From NCBI GenBank assembly GCA_963805605.1, contig CAWDUX010000002.1, forward strand, positions 62,001 through 126,000: a DNA stretch of 64,000 nt, given 5' to 3'. Source of the DNA: Actinocatenispora sp963805605. GTDB taxonomy: Bacteria; Actinomycetota; Actinomycetes; Mycobacteriales; Micromonosporaceae. Every line of letters begins with the position of its first letter. Within the stretch, counting starts at the first letter, position 1. The notes beneath the pieces are model-generated. The model ran no database searches. It saw nothing but the letters and a program-made list of their open reading frames with translations, and was not told the origin of the DNA. Of this stretch, positions 7,240 to 15,781 are shown piece after piece. Position numbers and translations under genes: made by a program.

Positions 7240-8559
7240 GTGCGATCCGACGACCTGAAGCTGCCCCTCGACTCCCCGGCATCCGCCGAACCGTTACTGC
7301 CCGACCATCGGCGCCTCGGCCGGGAGCTGGACCTGTTCCACACCGAGCCGCTGGTCGGTGCCGGCCTACCGTTGTGGCTGCCGGATGGTGCGGTGATCCG
7401 CACCGAACTGGAGCGGCTCGCTGCGGAAGAGGCCGTACGTTCCGGCTGCCGCCGGGTGTTCACCCCGGTACTGGCGAAACGGGAACTCTACGAGCGGTCC
7501 GGGCACTGGGCCAAGTTCTCCGCGGACATGTTCCCGGTGATGCGTGTCGGCGGTGAGGAGTTCGTGCTGCGGCCGGCGAACTGCCCGCACCACGTGCTCA
7601 TCTACGGCTCGCGGCAACGCAGTTTCCGGGATCTGCCGGTACGGCTGTCGGAGCTGGGCAGCATGTTCCGCAGCGAGCTGTCCGGGGTGCTGTCCGGGCT
7701 TTCCCGGGTACGGCAGATCAACCTGGACGACGCGCACGTGTTCTGCGCGCCGGAGCAGATCCGGGACGAGATCGTCGGGGCGCTGCGCTGCATCGAGCGG
7801 GTGTACCGGATCCTCGGCGTCCGGGTCGAGTACTACCGGCTGTCGCTGGGCGGTGTCGGCGGTGCGTTCCTCGGTGAACCTGAGCAGTGGCAGCAGGCGG
7901 AGCAGGCGCTGGCGGACGCACTCGAGCACTGCGGACTGCCGTACCGCAGGGCAGAGGGTGAGGCGGCCTTCTACGGGCCGAAGATCGACGTCCAGGTCAT
8001 CGACCCGGCCGGACGGGAGGAGACCCTGTCCACCGTGCAACTGGACTTCAACCAGCCGGAGCGCTTCGACCTGGGTTACCTGGGATCCGACGGTCGCCGG
8101 CACCGCCCGGTGATGATCCACCGGGGCATCATGTCGGCGATGGAGCGGCTGGTGGCCCACCTGCTGGAGCGTTACGACGGCGCGCTCCCGCCCTGGCTGG
8201 CGCCGGTGCAGCTGGTGGTCCTGCCGATCTCCGATGAGCACGCCGGGGCGGCCGACGAACTGGTCGGGCAGCTCCGAGCGCAGGGCGTGCGGGCTGATCT
8301 GGACCCGGCGGACAGCACTCTGGGCGCCCGGATCCGGCGTGCCCGGGAGAGGCGGGTCCCGTACCAGGTTGTGCTGGGCGATCGGGAGGCCCGGGATTCC
8401 TCGGCGGCGCTGCGGTTACGGGACGGACGCCGACTGCGGGTGCCGGTCGCCGAGCTGAATGCCGAGCTGGGTCGGGTGTTGCGGGAGCGGGAACCCGGGC
8501 TGGGTTTCGAGCCCGCTCGGGAGCGGTCGGCCCTGGCGGGCACCGGGTCGGTCGACTAG
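7240..8559 (+). CDS. Threonyl-tRNA synthetase, short form lacking TGS and editing domains
   Basis: Charges tRNA-Thr with threonine. At 439 residues it holds only the class II catalytic core (about 35-335) and the anticodon-binding domain (about 340-425); the TGS and editing domains of the usual 640-680-residue enzyme are absent. The three expected zinc ligands are present: Cys115 in ANCPHH, His166 in DDAHVFC and His294 in MIHRG. Motif 2 is divergent (MFRSELSGVLSGLSRVR). GTG 7240 is chosen because GGAGAGG lies six bases before it. It is probably controlled by the leader upstream. A full-length thrS would be expected elsewhere in the genome; this copy could be an inducible or inhibitor-tolerant version. 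Confidence 0.88.
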   Translation: MRSDDLKLPLDSPASAEPLLPDHRRLGRELDLFHTEPLVGAGLPLWLPDGAVIRTELERLAAEEAVRSGCRRVFTPVLAKRELYERSGHWAKFSADMFPVMRVGGEEFVLRPANCPHHVLIYGSRQRSFRDLPVRLSELGSMFRSELSGVLSGLSRVRQINLDDAHVFCAPEQIRDEIVGALRCIERVYRILGVRVEYYRLSLGGVGGAFLGEPEQWQQAEQALADALEHCGLPYRRAEGEAAFYGPKIDVQVIDPAGREETLSTVQLDFNQPERFDLGYLGSDGRRHRPVMIHRGIMSAMERLVAHLLERYDGALPPWLAPVQLVVLPISDEHAGAADELVGQLRAQGVRADLDPADSTLGARIRRARERRVPYQVVLGDREARDSSAALRLRDGRRLRVPVAELNAELGRVLREREPGLGFEPARERSALAGTGSVD

Positions 8560-8570
8560 TGCTCGGGCAC

Positions 8571-8610
8571 GGTCCGGCCGGGTGTCTCGCCCGAGACGCC
8601 CGGCCGGACC
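8571..8610. terminator. Hairpin between convergent ThrRS and snapalysin genes
   Basis: Positions 8571-8589 pair with 8592-8610, about 18 bp with one G-T pair and a tight loop. It is placed to end both converging transcripts. Confidence 0.65.
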
Positions 8611-8623
8611 GGTGTTCCGCCGT

Positions 8624-9193
8624 TCAACGCCCGACGGTCGCCGGGGTAGGAAAGCAGTCCTGGTAGACCGACGCGGGTTCGGCCCGCGGGCCGCCGGCGA
8701 AGTTGGCGTCCACCTCGGCCGCCTCACCGGCGCTCGGGTGGGTGGTCTGGCAGGCGGTCCCGGCACTGTGCCCGGACATCAGGATCGAGCAGTCGCCGTT
8801 GTAGTTGTCCGGCAGGCCGTAGATGTGGCCGAGTTCGTGCGCGATGATGCGGGTCGGGTTGTATTGCGCGGCCTGGTCGAGGTCGATGTAGATCTCGCCG
8901 GAACCGAGCCCGTTCGGGATGGTGTACGAACCGCCACCGGTGCCTTCGGTGATGGTCACGTCCACCGAGCCGCTGCCCTGTACCAGGGTGACGTTCTGCA
9001 CCGAGCTGTTCCAGATGTCGACCGCCTCGCTGACGTTGGCGGCCAGGTCAGGAGCCTGACTGGCGTCGTAGGTGACGGTGGTGACCGCGGTCGGGTGGGA
9101 CACCGCCGCGGTAGCCGGGGTCGACAGGGCCAGCGGTGCACCGGCCAGCGCGAGTGCGCCGAGCAGCACGGTGACCAGGCGTCGTCGAAGCAT
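8624..9193 (-). CDS. Secreted zinc metalloprotease, snapalysin (M7) family
   Basis: A 189-residue secreted protease. A signal peptide (LRRR, then a hydrophobic run, ending TPATAA at about residue 30) is followed by a single compact catalytic domain. The zinc site HELGHIYGLPD gives His119, Glu120, His123 and the Asp129 that replaces the third histidine in snapalysins. The paired cysteines around GDCSILMSG and TACQTTHP also fit the family. The length suits mature snapalysin with only a short pro-region. Snapalysins are known from Streptomyces as small extracellular proteases, often beside a LysR regulator; none is adjacent here. Confidence 0.85.
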   Translation of the reverse strand: MLRRRLVTVLLGALALAGAPLALSTPATAAVSHPTAVTTVTYDASQAPDLAANVSEAVDIWNSSVQNVTLVQGSGSVDVTITEGTGGGSYTIPNGLGSGEIYIDLDQAAQYNPTRIIAHELGHIYGLPDNYNGDCSILMSGHSAGTACQTTHPSAGEAAEVDANFAGGPRAEPASVYQDCFPTPATVGR

Positions 9194-9326
9194 GGGAGCC
9201 CCTTCCGGAGGGTACGGATCGACGCCTAGAGGCTATTGTCCGCATTGGTCCGACAAAAGGGCAAATGCCGCCAAGGCGCAAACCCGCCATCAGGAGAAGT
9301 CGTGGTACGCGGCGGGCCGCGCCAGG

Positions 9327-9749
9327 TCACGGAGTGTCGTACGGATCGTCCGAGCTGTACGGATAGCCGTAGCTGTCCGACGGGCTCGGCGAAGGCGAGC
9401 TGCTGGCGCAACTCCTGCTGTTGTTGTATCCGTTGTTGTATCCACCGCGGTAACGCGGGCGGTAGCCCCCGCCTCCTCGGGACCCACCGCCGCTGCGAGA
9501 TCCACCGCCGCTGTGGGACCCTCCGCTGGAACCCTTCGCCAGCACGATCTGCGCGCCGCCGGCGCGGACGGGCGCTGCCTGCCCGCCACCCATGCTGTAA
9601 CAGCTGCTGGGATTGCAGCCGGACAGGGCGACCAGCGCCCCGGCCCCCAGTACGGCTGTCGCCGCGACCGTCACCAGCCGACGTCCCCGCGCGGTGCTGC
9701 TGCCCGACCGTGCCGGTGCGATGGAAGTCTCCTCGACCCGTCCCGTCAT
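9327..9749 (-). CDS. Small low-complexity lipoprotein
   Basis: A 140-residue predicted lipoprotein starting at the ATG at 9749. A basic N-region and hydrophobic segment lead to the lipobox LSGC at about residue 45. The mature part has a Gly/Ser-rich stretch (repeated GGGSR), a Tyr/Asn/Arg region (YRGGYNNGYNNS) and a Ser/Pro, then Tyr/Asp-rich end. No known domain is recognised. The frame runs on far upstream opposite the GlyRS gene, but that part is a shadow. The protein is likely anchored on the outer face of the membrane. Function unknown. Confidence 0.6.
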   Translation of the reverse strand: MTGRVEETSIAPARSGSSTARGRRLVTVAATAVLGAGALVALSGCNPSSCYSMGGGQAAPVRAGGAQIVLAKGSSGGSHSGGGSRSGGGSRGGGGYRPRYRGGYNNGYNNSRSCASSSPSPSPSDSYGYPYSSDDPYDTP

Positions 9750-9911
9750 GCCCACGACGCTAAAGGGCGAGCGCAAACCGGTACCGGATACGCATCTCGC
9801 CGCCATCGCGACAGTGGCCGCCTGTCGGCCGCCAGCATCGCTGGGGCGGCGGGCCCGGCCGGAACGGCGCGGCGGTTCCGGCCGCCACACGGCCGCCGCT
9901 TCGGTGACAAC

Positions 9912-9917
9912 TAGACT
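9912..9917 (+). promoter_or_regulatory. Predicted -10 element for glycyl-tRNA synthetase
   Basis: TAGACT about 40 bases before the start codon matches the actinobacterial -10 pattern TAnnnT. No clear -35 is visible. Confidence 0.4.
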
Positions 9918-9956
9918 TGCCGTGACCCCGGAACCCGATTTCAGGTTGGACAACTC

Positions 9957-12932
9957 GTGTTGACGATGCAGGACGCCCTGCTGGCGTTGCAGCGGTACTG
10001 GACCGAGCGTGGCTGCATGATCGTGCAGCCGTTCAACACCGAGGTCGGCGCCGGTACGATGAACCCGGCGACGATCCTGCGGGTGCTGGGTCCCGAACCC
10101 TGGCGGGTCGCCTACACCGAGCCCAGTGTGCGGCCGGACGACTCCCGGTACGGCGAGAACCCGAACCGGTTGCAGACGCACACCCAGTTCCAGGTCATCC
10201 TCAAGCCCGACCCGGGCAACCCGCAGGAGATCTATCTGACCTCCCTGGAGGCCCTGGGCATCGACATCCGGGCGCACGACATCCGGTTCGTCGAGGACAA
10301 CTGGGCCTCCCCGGCGCTCGGCGCCTGGGGGCTGGGCTGGGAGGTCTGGCTCGACGGGCTGGAGATCACCCAGTTCACCTACCTGCAGCAGGCCGGCGGT
10401 CTGTCGGTCGATCCGGTATCGGTGGAGATCACCTACGGCATCGAACGCATCCTGATGGCCCTTCAGGGCGTCGACCACTTCAAGGACATCGCGTATGCGC
10501 CGGGCGTCTCCTACGGCGAGGTCTTCGGGCAGTCCGAGTACGAGATGTCCCGCTACTACCTCGACGACGCCGACGTGGAGACCAACAAGCAGCTGTTCGA
10601 GTCCTACGCCGCCGAGGCGCGGCGGATGCTCGACGCGCGGCTGCCGGTCCCGGCGCACAGCTACGTTCTGAAGTGCTCGCACACGTTCAACGTGCTCGAC
10701 TCCCGCGGCGCGATCTCCACCACCGAACGGGCCCGGGCGTTCGGCCGGATGCGCGGCCTGGCGCGTGAGGTGGCGCAGCTCTGGTCGGACCGGCGGGAGG
10801 AACTGGCGTACCCGCTGGGCAGTGTTCTGGCGGCGCCGCCAGCGACACTGCCCGCCGAACTGCCCGTCGTCACCGGCCCGGACACCGTGCTGCTGGAGAT
10901 CGGCACCGAGGAGCTGCCGCCGCACGAGGTGACCCAGCAGACCGACGCGGTACGCGCCGCGATCACCGGAAAACTCGCCGCCACCCGGCTCGCGCACGGT
11001 GCGATCACCGTGTATGGCACCCCGCGGCGGATCGCCGTGCTGATCGACGAGGTGGCCGACCGGGAACCCGACGCACAGCGCACCCTGCGCGGACCGAAGG
11101 TGAGCGCCGCATTCGACGCCGACGGCAACCCGACGAAGGCCGCCGCCGGTTTCGCCCGCGGCAAGGGCGTCGAGGTCTCCGCGCTGGAACGTATCGACGT
11201 CAACGGCGTCGAGCACGTCGGTCTGGTGGTGACCGAGCCGGGCCGGTCGGCCGCCGAGGTGCTCAGCGAGCTGTTCAGTGCGCTGGTCACCGGGCTGCGC
11301 GCGGACAAGAACATGCGCTGGAGTGACCCGAACCTGTCGTTCACCCGCCCGGTCCGCTGGCTGGTCGCGCTGTACGGCACCACCCCGCTGCCGGTCGCTG
11401 CGTCCGGGCTGGCCGCCGGCCGCACCACCCGGGTACGTCGTACCGCCGCGGAGCCGCTGCGTGAGGTCGCCGGCGCGGCCGACTATCTTGACCTGCTGGC
11501 CGGCGAAGGCATCGTGGTGGACGCGGCGCGGCGGCGGTCCGCGATCGTGGCCCGCACCGCCGAACTGGCCGCCACGGTCGGCGGAAGTGTCGACGTCGAT
11601 GGGGAGTCCGCGCTGGTCGACGAGGTGACCAACCTGGTCGAGGAACCCAACCCGCTGCTCGGTTCGTTCGACCGGAAATACCTGGAACTGCCATCGCAGA
11701 TCCTGACCACGGTGATGCGTAAGCACCAGCGCTACCTGCCGGTACGCTCCGCCGACGGCACGCTGCTGCCGCACTTCGTGGCGGTGGCCAACGGGCCGAT
11801 CGACACCGACGCGGTACGGGCCGGCAACGAGGGCGTACTGCGGGCCCGCTACGAGGACGCCGCGTTCTTCTGGCGCGCCGACCTGAAGGTGGCGCCGGAG
11901 ACGATGAAGGCCGGGCTGGCGAACCTGACATTCGCCGACAAGCTCGGCTCGATGGCCGACCGGGCGGAGCGGATCGCGGTCATCGCCGACGCGCTGGCCG
12001 ATCTGGTCGGGGCCGCCGACGCCGACCGGGCCACCGTCCGGCGGGCCGGTGAACTGGCCAAGTTCGATCTGGCCTCCGCCATGGTCATCGAACTGTCCAG
12101 CCTGGCCGGCACGATGGCCCGGGAGTACGCCCGGCAGGCCGGGGAGAGCGAGGCGGTGGCCACCGCGCTGTACGAGATGGAACTGCCCCGTGGCGGCGGC
12201 GACCCGCTGCCCACCACGGTGCCGGGTGCGCTGCTCGCCCTGGCAGACCGGCTGGACCTGTTGACCGGGCTGGCCGCGGTGGGCGCGAAGGCCACCGGCA
12301 GCTCGGACCCGTTCGGGCTGCGCCGTGCCTCGCTCGGGGTGGTCGGCATCCTGCGCGCGTTCCCGGCACTGGCCCCGATCACGCTGACGAGGGGTCTGCG
12401 GATCGCTGCGGAACGGCAGAGCGGGGTGAGCGTCTCCGAGGAGACCCTGGCCGAGTTGCACGAGTTCGCGGTACGCCGCTACGAGCAGGCGCTCACCGAC
12501 GGCGGGCACGACCACCGGCACATCGACGCGGTACTCCCGCTGGCCGATACCCCGGCCGCCGCGGACGCGACGCTCAACGAACTCGGCAAGCTCGCCAGCG
12601 ACGACGGGTTCGTGGAACTGGTCGCCGCGCTGCAGCGGGTCCGGCGCATCGTGCCCGCCGACACGGCCGCCGACTACGATCCGGCCCGCCTGGTCGAGCC
12701 AGCCGAGCAGACCCTGCACAGTGCCGTCGAGCAGGTACGGGCGGCGCTGCCGGCGAATCCGACGCTGGCCGGGTTCGCGGCCGTCGCCGAGGCGTTGACC
12801 GCACCGGTCAACGCGTTCTTCGACGACGTACTGGTGATGGCCGATGATCCCGAACTGCGGGCCGCCCGGCTGGGTCTGCTCGCCACCATCCGTGACCTGG
12901 CCGCCCCGGTACTGGACTGGGCCGCTCTCTGA
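9957..12932 (+). CDS. glyQS: Glycyl-tRNA synthetase, fused alpha and beta chains
   Basis: Charges tRNA-Gly. The first ~290 residues are the alpha (GlyQ) catalytic domain, with RYGENPNRLQ, GWEVWLDG, TQFTYLQQAGGL and EITYGIERI. From about residue 310 (LLEIGTEELPP) to the end is the beta (GlyS) chain, with LTFADKLGSM and ALADRLDLLTG, ending in an anticodon-binding-like DALR region. Most bacteria with this tetrameric enzyme use two genes; here both chains are joined in one 991-residue product, while many other actinobacteria use the unrelated eukaryote-type dimeric enzyme. The GTG at 9957 or the in-frame ATG at 9966 may be the start; neither has a strong ribosome site. Confidence 0.95.
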   Translation: MLTMQDALLALQRYWTERGCMIVQPFNTEVGAGTMNPATILRVLGPEPWRVAYTEPSVRPDDSRYGENPNRLQTHTQFQVILKPDPGNPQEIYLTSLEALGIDIRAHDIRFVEDNWASPALGAWGLGWEVWLDGLEITQFTYLQQAGGLSVDPVSVEITYGIERILMALQGVDHFKDIAYAPGVSYGEVFGQSEYEMSRYYLDDADVETNKQLFESYAAEARRMLDARLPVPAHSYVLKCSHTFNVLDSRGAISTTERARAFGRMRGLAREVAQLWSDRREELAYPLGSVLAAPPATLPAELPVVTGPDTVLLEIGTEELPPHEVTQQTDAVRAAITGKLAATRLAHGAITVYGTPRRIAVLIDEVADREPDAQRTLRGPKVSAAFDADGNPTKAAAGFARGKGVEVSALERIDVNGVEHVGLVVTEPGRSAAEVLSELFSALVTGLRADKNMRWSDPNLSFTRPVRWLVALYGTTPLPVAASGLAAGRTTRVRRTAAEPLREVAGAADYLDLLAGEGIVVDAARRRSAIVARTAELAATVGGSVDVDGESALVDEVTNLVEEPNPLLGSFDRKYLELPSQILTTVMRKHQRYLPVRSADGTLLPHFVAVANGPIDTDAVRAGNEGVLRARYEDAAFFWRADLKVAPETMKAGLANLTFADKLGSMADRAERIAVIADALADLVGAADADRATVRRAGELAKFDLASAMVIELSSLAGTMAREYARQAGESEAVATALYEMELPRGGGDPLPTTVPGALLALADRLDLLTGLAAVGAKATGSSDPFGLRRASLGVVGILRAFPALAPITLTRGLRIAAERQSGVSVSEETLAELHEFAVRRYEQALTDGGHDHRHIDAVLPLADTPAAADATLNELGKLASDDGFVELVAALQRVRRIVPADTAADYDPARLVEPAEQTLHSAVEQVRAALPANPTLAGFAAVAEALTAPVNAFFDDVLVMADDPELRAARLGLLATIRDLAAPVLDWAAL

Positions 12933-12960
12933 GCGCCAGGGCGCGCGCCGGATGTTCCAC

Positions 12961-12989
12961 CGATCGGCCGGCTCCGGCCCGGCCGACCG
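12961..12989 (+). terminator. Hairpin after the GlyRS gene
   Basis: Positions 12961-12971 pair with 12979-12989 with one mismatch and a 7-base loop, 29 bases after the stop. Confidence 0.5.
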
Positions 12990-13099
12990 ATATGCCACAA
13001 TCCGGAAAGGTTCAGAGGCGGTGATCGCCCTGGTCGGCCTGGTCTTCCCGGTGGTCCGCCGGACGCGTTGCAGGGCGCGATCGTGGCAAGGTCCAGACG

Positions 13100-13228
13100 A
13101 TGTTCCCGCCGCCGGGTCAGGTGTTCGCCGAGCAGCAGCGTGCCCCCGGGCAGCGGTTCGGCCCACCCGGCCCGCCGCCAGGCGGTTACCAGCAGGGCCC
13201 GCCGCCGAGCCCTTTCACCAACTACTGA
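13100..13228 (+). CDS. Possible 42-residue proline/glycine/glutamine-rich small protein
   Basis: The ATG at 13100 has CAAGG eight bases upstream and opens a 42-codon ORF. The product is rich in Pro, Gly and Gln (MFPPPGQVFAEQQR ... GPPGPPPGGYQQGPPP ... FTNY) with no membrane segment. It lies alone between GlyRS and the ROK regulator; the rest of this roughly 400-base gap holds the GlyRS hairpin and an operator. The composition resembles disordered tails of actinobacterial proteins. It may be a real small protein or chance, since GC-rich DNA easily yields Pro/Gly codons. Confidence 0.35.
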   Translation: MFPPPGQVFAEQQRAPGQRFGPPGPPPGGYQQGPPPSPFTNY

Positions 13229-13275
13229 TCGGCGGGTCCGCCAAACCATCGCGCGCCTGGTGTTGTGTCCTGAGC

Positions 13276-13301
13276 AACTTTCGTCCAAGATGACAAAAGT
13301 T
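13276..13301. promoter_or_regulatory. Predicted 26-bp operator of the ROK regulator (site 1)
   Basis: AACTTT at one end and AAAAGTT at the other define a 26-bp palindrome 28 bases before the ROK gene start. A second palindrome of exactly the same length and ends lies at 19401-19426 before the isomerase/dehydrogenase operon. It is AT-rich against its surroundings and placed for autoregulation. Confidence 0.6.
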
Positions 13302-13329
13302 GGCACACGTGCTGCGGAAGGTACCAGCA

Positions 13330-14499
13330 ATGGCGGATGGACTCGGGTACGAGGTGCTGTGCCTGCTGCGCGAGCACGGTGCGCTGTCCCGGGCCGAACT
13401 CACCGACCGTCTCGCCGTGCCCCGTGCCCGGTTACTGGCCGAACTGGCCAGGCTCGCCGGTCTCGGCCGCATCCAGGAGGCCGGCCCGGCCGCGTCGCGT
13501 GGAGGCCGCCGCTCCACCCTGGTCGAACTGGCGTCCACACACCGGTTCGGCGCCGTGGACCTCGGCGCCACCTCGGTACGGGTCGAGGTCAGCGACCGCC
13601 AGTTGGAACCGCTAGCCGCCGTCGAGCAGCCGGTGGACATCCGTACCGGCCCCCGCCCGGTCCTCACCGTGGTCAGCGAACTGCTCGGCAAGCTGCGCGG
13701 GCAGGGCGCGTACCAGCAGCTCGACGGGTTGGGCGTCGGTCTTCCCGGCCCGGTCAGCTTCCGCGACGGGGTGCCGGTGTCGCCACCCATCATGCCCGGC
13801 TGGGACGGCTTCCCGGTACGGGAACTGCTGGCGCACGAACACAGCTGCCCGGCGGTGGTGGACAACGACGTCAACATCATGGCCATCGGCGAACGCTACG
13901 GCGGGGTGGCCCGGTCCGTGGACGACTTCCTCTACCTCAAGCTCGGTACCGGCATCGGCTGCGGCATCCACCTCGGTGGGCGGGTCTACCGGGGCAAGGA
14001 CGGCTGCGCCGGCGACATCGGGCACATCCAGGTCGATCCGCACGGGCCGGTCTGCGCCTGCGGCAACACCGGCTGCCTGGAGGCGGTGTTCGGTGGCGCC
14101 GCGCTGGCCCGGGAAGCGCTCGCGGTGGCCCGCGCCGGCCGGTCCGAAGTGCTGGCCGCGCGCCTGGCCGAGGTCGGAACGCTGACCGCGCGCGACGTCG
14201 GTGTCGCGGCGGCCGCCGGTGACCCGACCAGCATCGGACTGATCCGGGCCGGTGGCGGCCGGCTCGGCGGCGTACTGGCCGGACTGGTCAGCTTCGCCAA
14301 CCCGTCGATGATCGTGATCGGCGGTGGCCTGGCCGGTCTCGGACACCGGCTGCTGGCCGAGGTTCGCGCGGTGGTGTACGACCGGTCGCTGCCGCTGGCC
14401 ACCGGGAACCTGCCGTTGGTGCTGTCCGAACTGGGGGAACGGGCCGGGGCACTGGGCGCCGCGAAACTTGCCAGCGACCTGGTCTTCCGGCAGGCATGA
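13330..14499 (+). CDS. ROK-family transcriptional regulator of a sugar locus
   Basis: A 389-residue ROK protein: N-terminal winged helix (about residues 3-60: LREHGALSRAELTDRLAVPRARL) and a sugar-kinase-like ROK domain (about 70-385). It has the glycine-rich GTGIGCGIHLGG segment, the zinc-binding CACGNTGCLE motif and GDIGHI. Start ATG 13330, with GGAAGG eight bases upstream. ROK regulators usually repress sugar genes and are released by the sugar. A 26-bp palindrome sits just upstream and is repeated before the minus-strand operon at 17.5-19.3 kb. The genes that follow encode a dehydrogenase and an isomerase, the likely targets. Confidence 0.88.
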   Translation: MADGLGYEVLCLLREHGALSRAELTDRLAVPRARLLAELARLAGLGRIQEAGPAASRGGRRSTLVELASTHRFGAVDLGATSVRVEVSDRQLEPLAAVEQPVDIRTGPRPVLTVVSELLGKLRGQGAYQQLDGLGVGLPGPVSFRDGVPVSPPIMPGWDGFPVRELLAHEHSCPAVVDNDVNIMAIGERYGGVARSVDDFLYLKLGTGIGCGIHLGGRVYRGKDGCAGDIGHIQVDPHGPVCACGNTGCLEAVFGGAALAREALAVARAGRSEVLAARLAEVGTLTARDVGVAAAAGDPTSIGLIRAGGGRLGGVLAGLVSFANPSMIVIGGGLAGLGHRLLAEVRAVVYDRSLPLATGNLPLVLSELGERAGALGAAKLASDLVFRQA

Positions 14500-14590
14500 G
14501 GACCCGGCCGAGATGATCTCCACACACGGATCCGCGTCGGCAGAGGGATCCGACCGTACGGTGTGCACAGCATGATGAGGGGGAGTCAGA

Positions 14591-15742
14591 GTGGCCGAGC
14601 AGGACGAGATCCGCATCGGCATGGTCGGTACGGCGTTCATGGGTGCCGCGCACTCGCAGGCGTGGCGCAGTGTGAACCGGTTCTTCGACCTGCCGGTACA
14701 GGCCCGGATGGTGGCGGTCTGCGGGCGTGCCGGCGACCGTACCCGGGCCGCGGCGGACCGGCTCGGCTGGCAGTCGTACGAGACGGACTGGCGGCGGCTG
14801 ATCGAACGCGACGACATCGACCTGGTGGACATCTGTACACCCGGTGACAGTCACGCGGAGATCGCGGTCGCCGCGTTGCGTGCCGGCAAGCACGTACTGT
14901 GTGAGAAGCCGCTGGCCAACTCCGTGGCCGAGGCCGTACGGATGGCCGACGCGGCGGCCGCGGCACAGCCGGGTGGGGTTCGGGCGATGTGCGGCTTCAC
15001 CTACCGTCGGGTGCCGGCGGTGGCGCTGATGGCGCGTTGGGTGGAGTCCGGGCGGATCGGCCGGCTGCGTCACGTACGGGCCAGCTACCTGCAGGACTGG
15101 CTGGTGGATCCGGCCGCGCCGGTGACCTGGCGGCTGCAGGCCGAACATGCCGGTTCGGGTGCCCTCGGCGACCTCGGCGCGCACATCGTCGACCTGACCC
15201 GCTATCTGACCGGTCAGGAGTTCGTCGGGGTGACCGCGTTGACCGAGACGTTCGTGTCCGAGCGGCCGGTCGCGGCCGGCGCGACCGAGACCGGACCGGT
15301 CACGGTGGACGACGCGGCCCTGTTCCTCGGTCAGTTGTCCGGCGGGGCGGTCGGCACGTTCGAGGTGACCCGCTACGCCACCGGACGCAAGAACGGCCTG
15401 CGGATCGAACTGAACGGCACCGACGGTTCGCTCGCGTTCGACCTGGAACGGCTCAACGAACTGGAGTACTACGACAGCATCCGACCCTCCACGCAGCAGG
15501 GCTTCACCCGGATCCTGGCCACGGAGGCGGCGCACCCCTACGTCGCGGCCTGGTGGCCCCCCGGCCACCTACTCGGCTACGAGCACGCGTTCACCCACCA
15601 GGCCCGCGATCTGCTGGCCGCCATCGCCTCCGGCGACACGCCACGACCGTCGTTCGCCGACGGCCTTGCCGCCCAGCGGGTACTGGCGGCGGTGGCGGAC
15701 AGCGCCGCGCAGGGCACCAGCTGGCTGTCGGTCGGGAACTGA
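14591..15742 (+). CDS. Gfo/Idh/MocA-family oxidoreductase
   Basis: NAD(P)-dependent sugar or inositol-type dehydrogenase, 383 residues. The N-terminal Rossmann fold starts IGMVGTAFMGAAH, with TPGDSHAEIA and the family signature CEKPLA (the Lys positions substrate). The C-terminal alpha/beta substrate domain contains GDLGAHIVDLTRYLTG. GTG start at 14591 with a GGGGGAG ribosome site. It is followed 39 bases later by a TIM-barrel isomerase. Such pairs occur in inositol and 3-keto-glycoside catabolism, but the actual sugar cannot be told from sequence. Confidence 0.85.
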   Translation: MAEQDEIRIGMVGTAFMGAAHSQAWRSVNRFFDLPVQARMVAVCGRAGDRTRAAADRLGWQSYETDWRRLIERDDIDLVDICTPGDSHAEIAVAALRAGKHVLCEKPLANSVAEAVRMADAAAAAQPGGVRAMCGFTYRRVPAVALMARWVESGRIGRLRHVRASYLQDWLVDPAAPVTWRLQAEHAGSGALGDLGAHIVDLTRYLTGQEFVGVTALTETFVSERPVAAGATETGPVTVDDAALFLGQLSGGAVGTFEVTRYATGRKNGLRIELNGTDGSLAFDLERLNELEYYDSIRPSTQQGFTRILATEAAHPYVAAWWPPGHLLGYEHAFTHQARDLLAAIASGDTPRPSFADGLAAQRVLAAVADSAAQGTSWLSVGN

Positions 15743-15781
15743 CAGGATTTCGTTGCGGGACAGCAGAAAGGGACGAACACC

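Noticed and set aside
9750..13166. Very long open frame on the minus strand opposite the GlyRS gene
   Set aside because: It is the complement of a conserved gene with high third-position GC, its product is Arg/Gln/His/Gly-rich with no domains, and only the downstream lipoprotein part (9327-9749) looks like protein.
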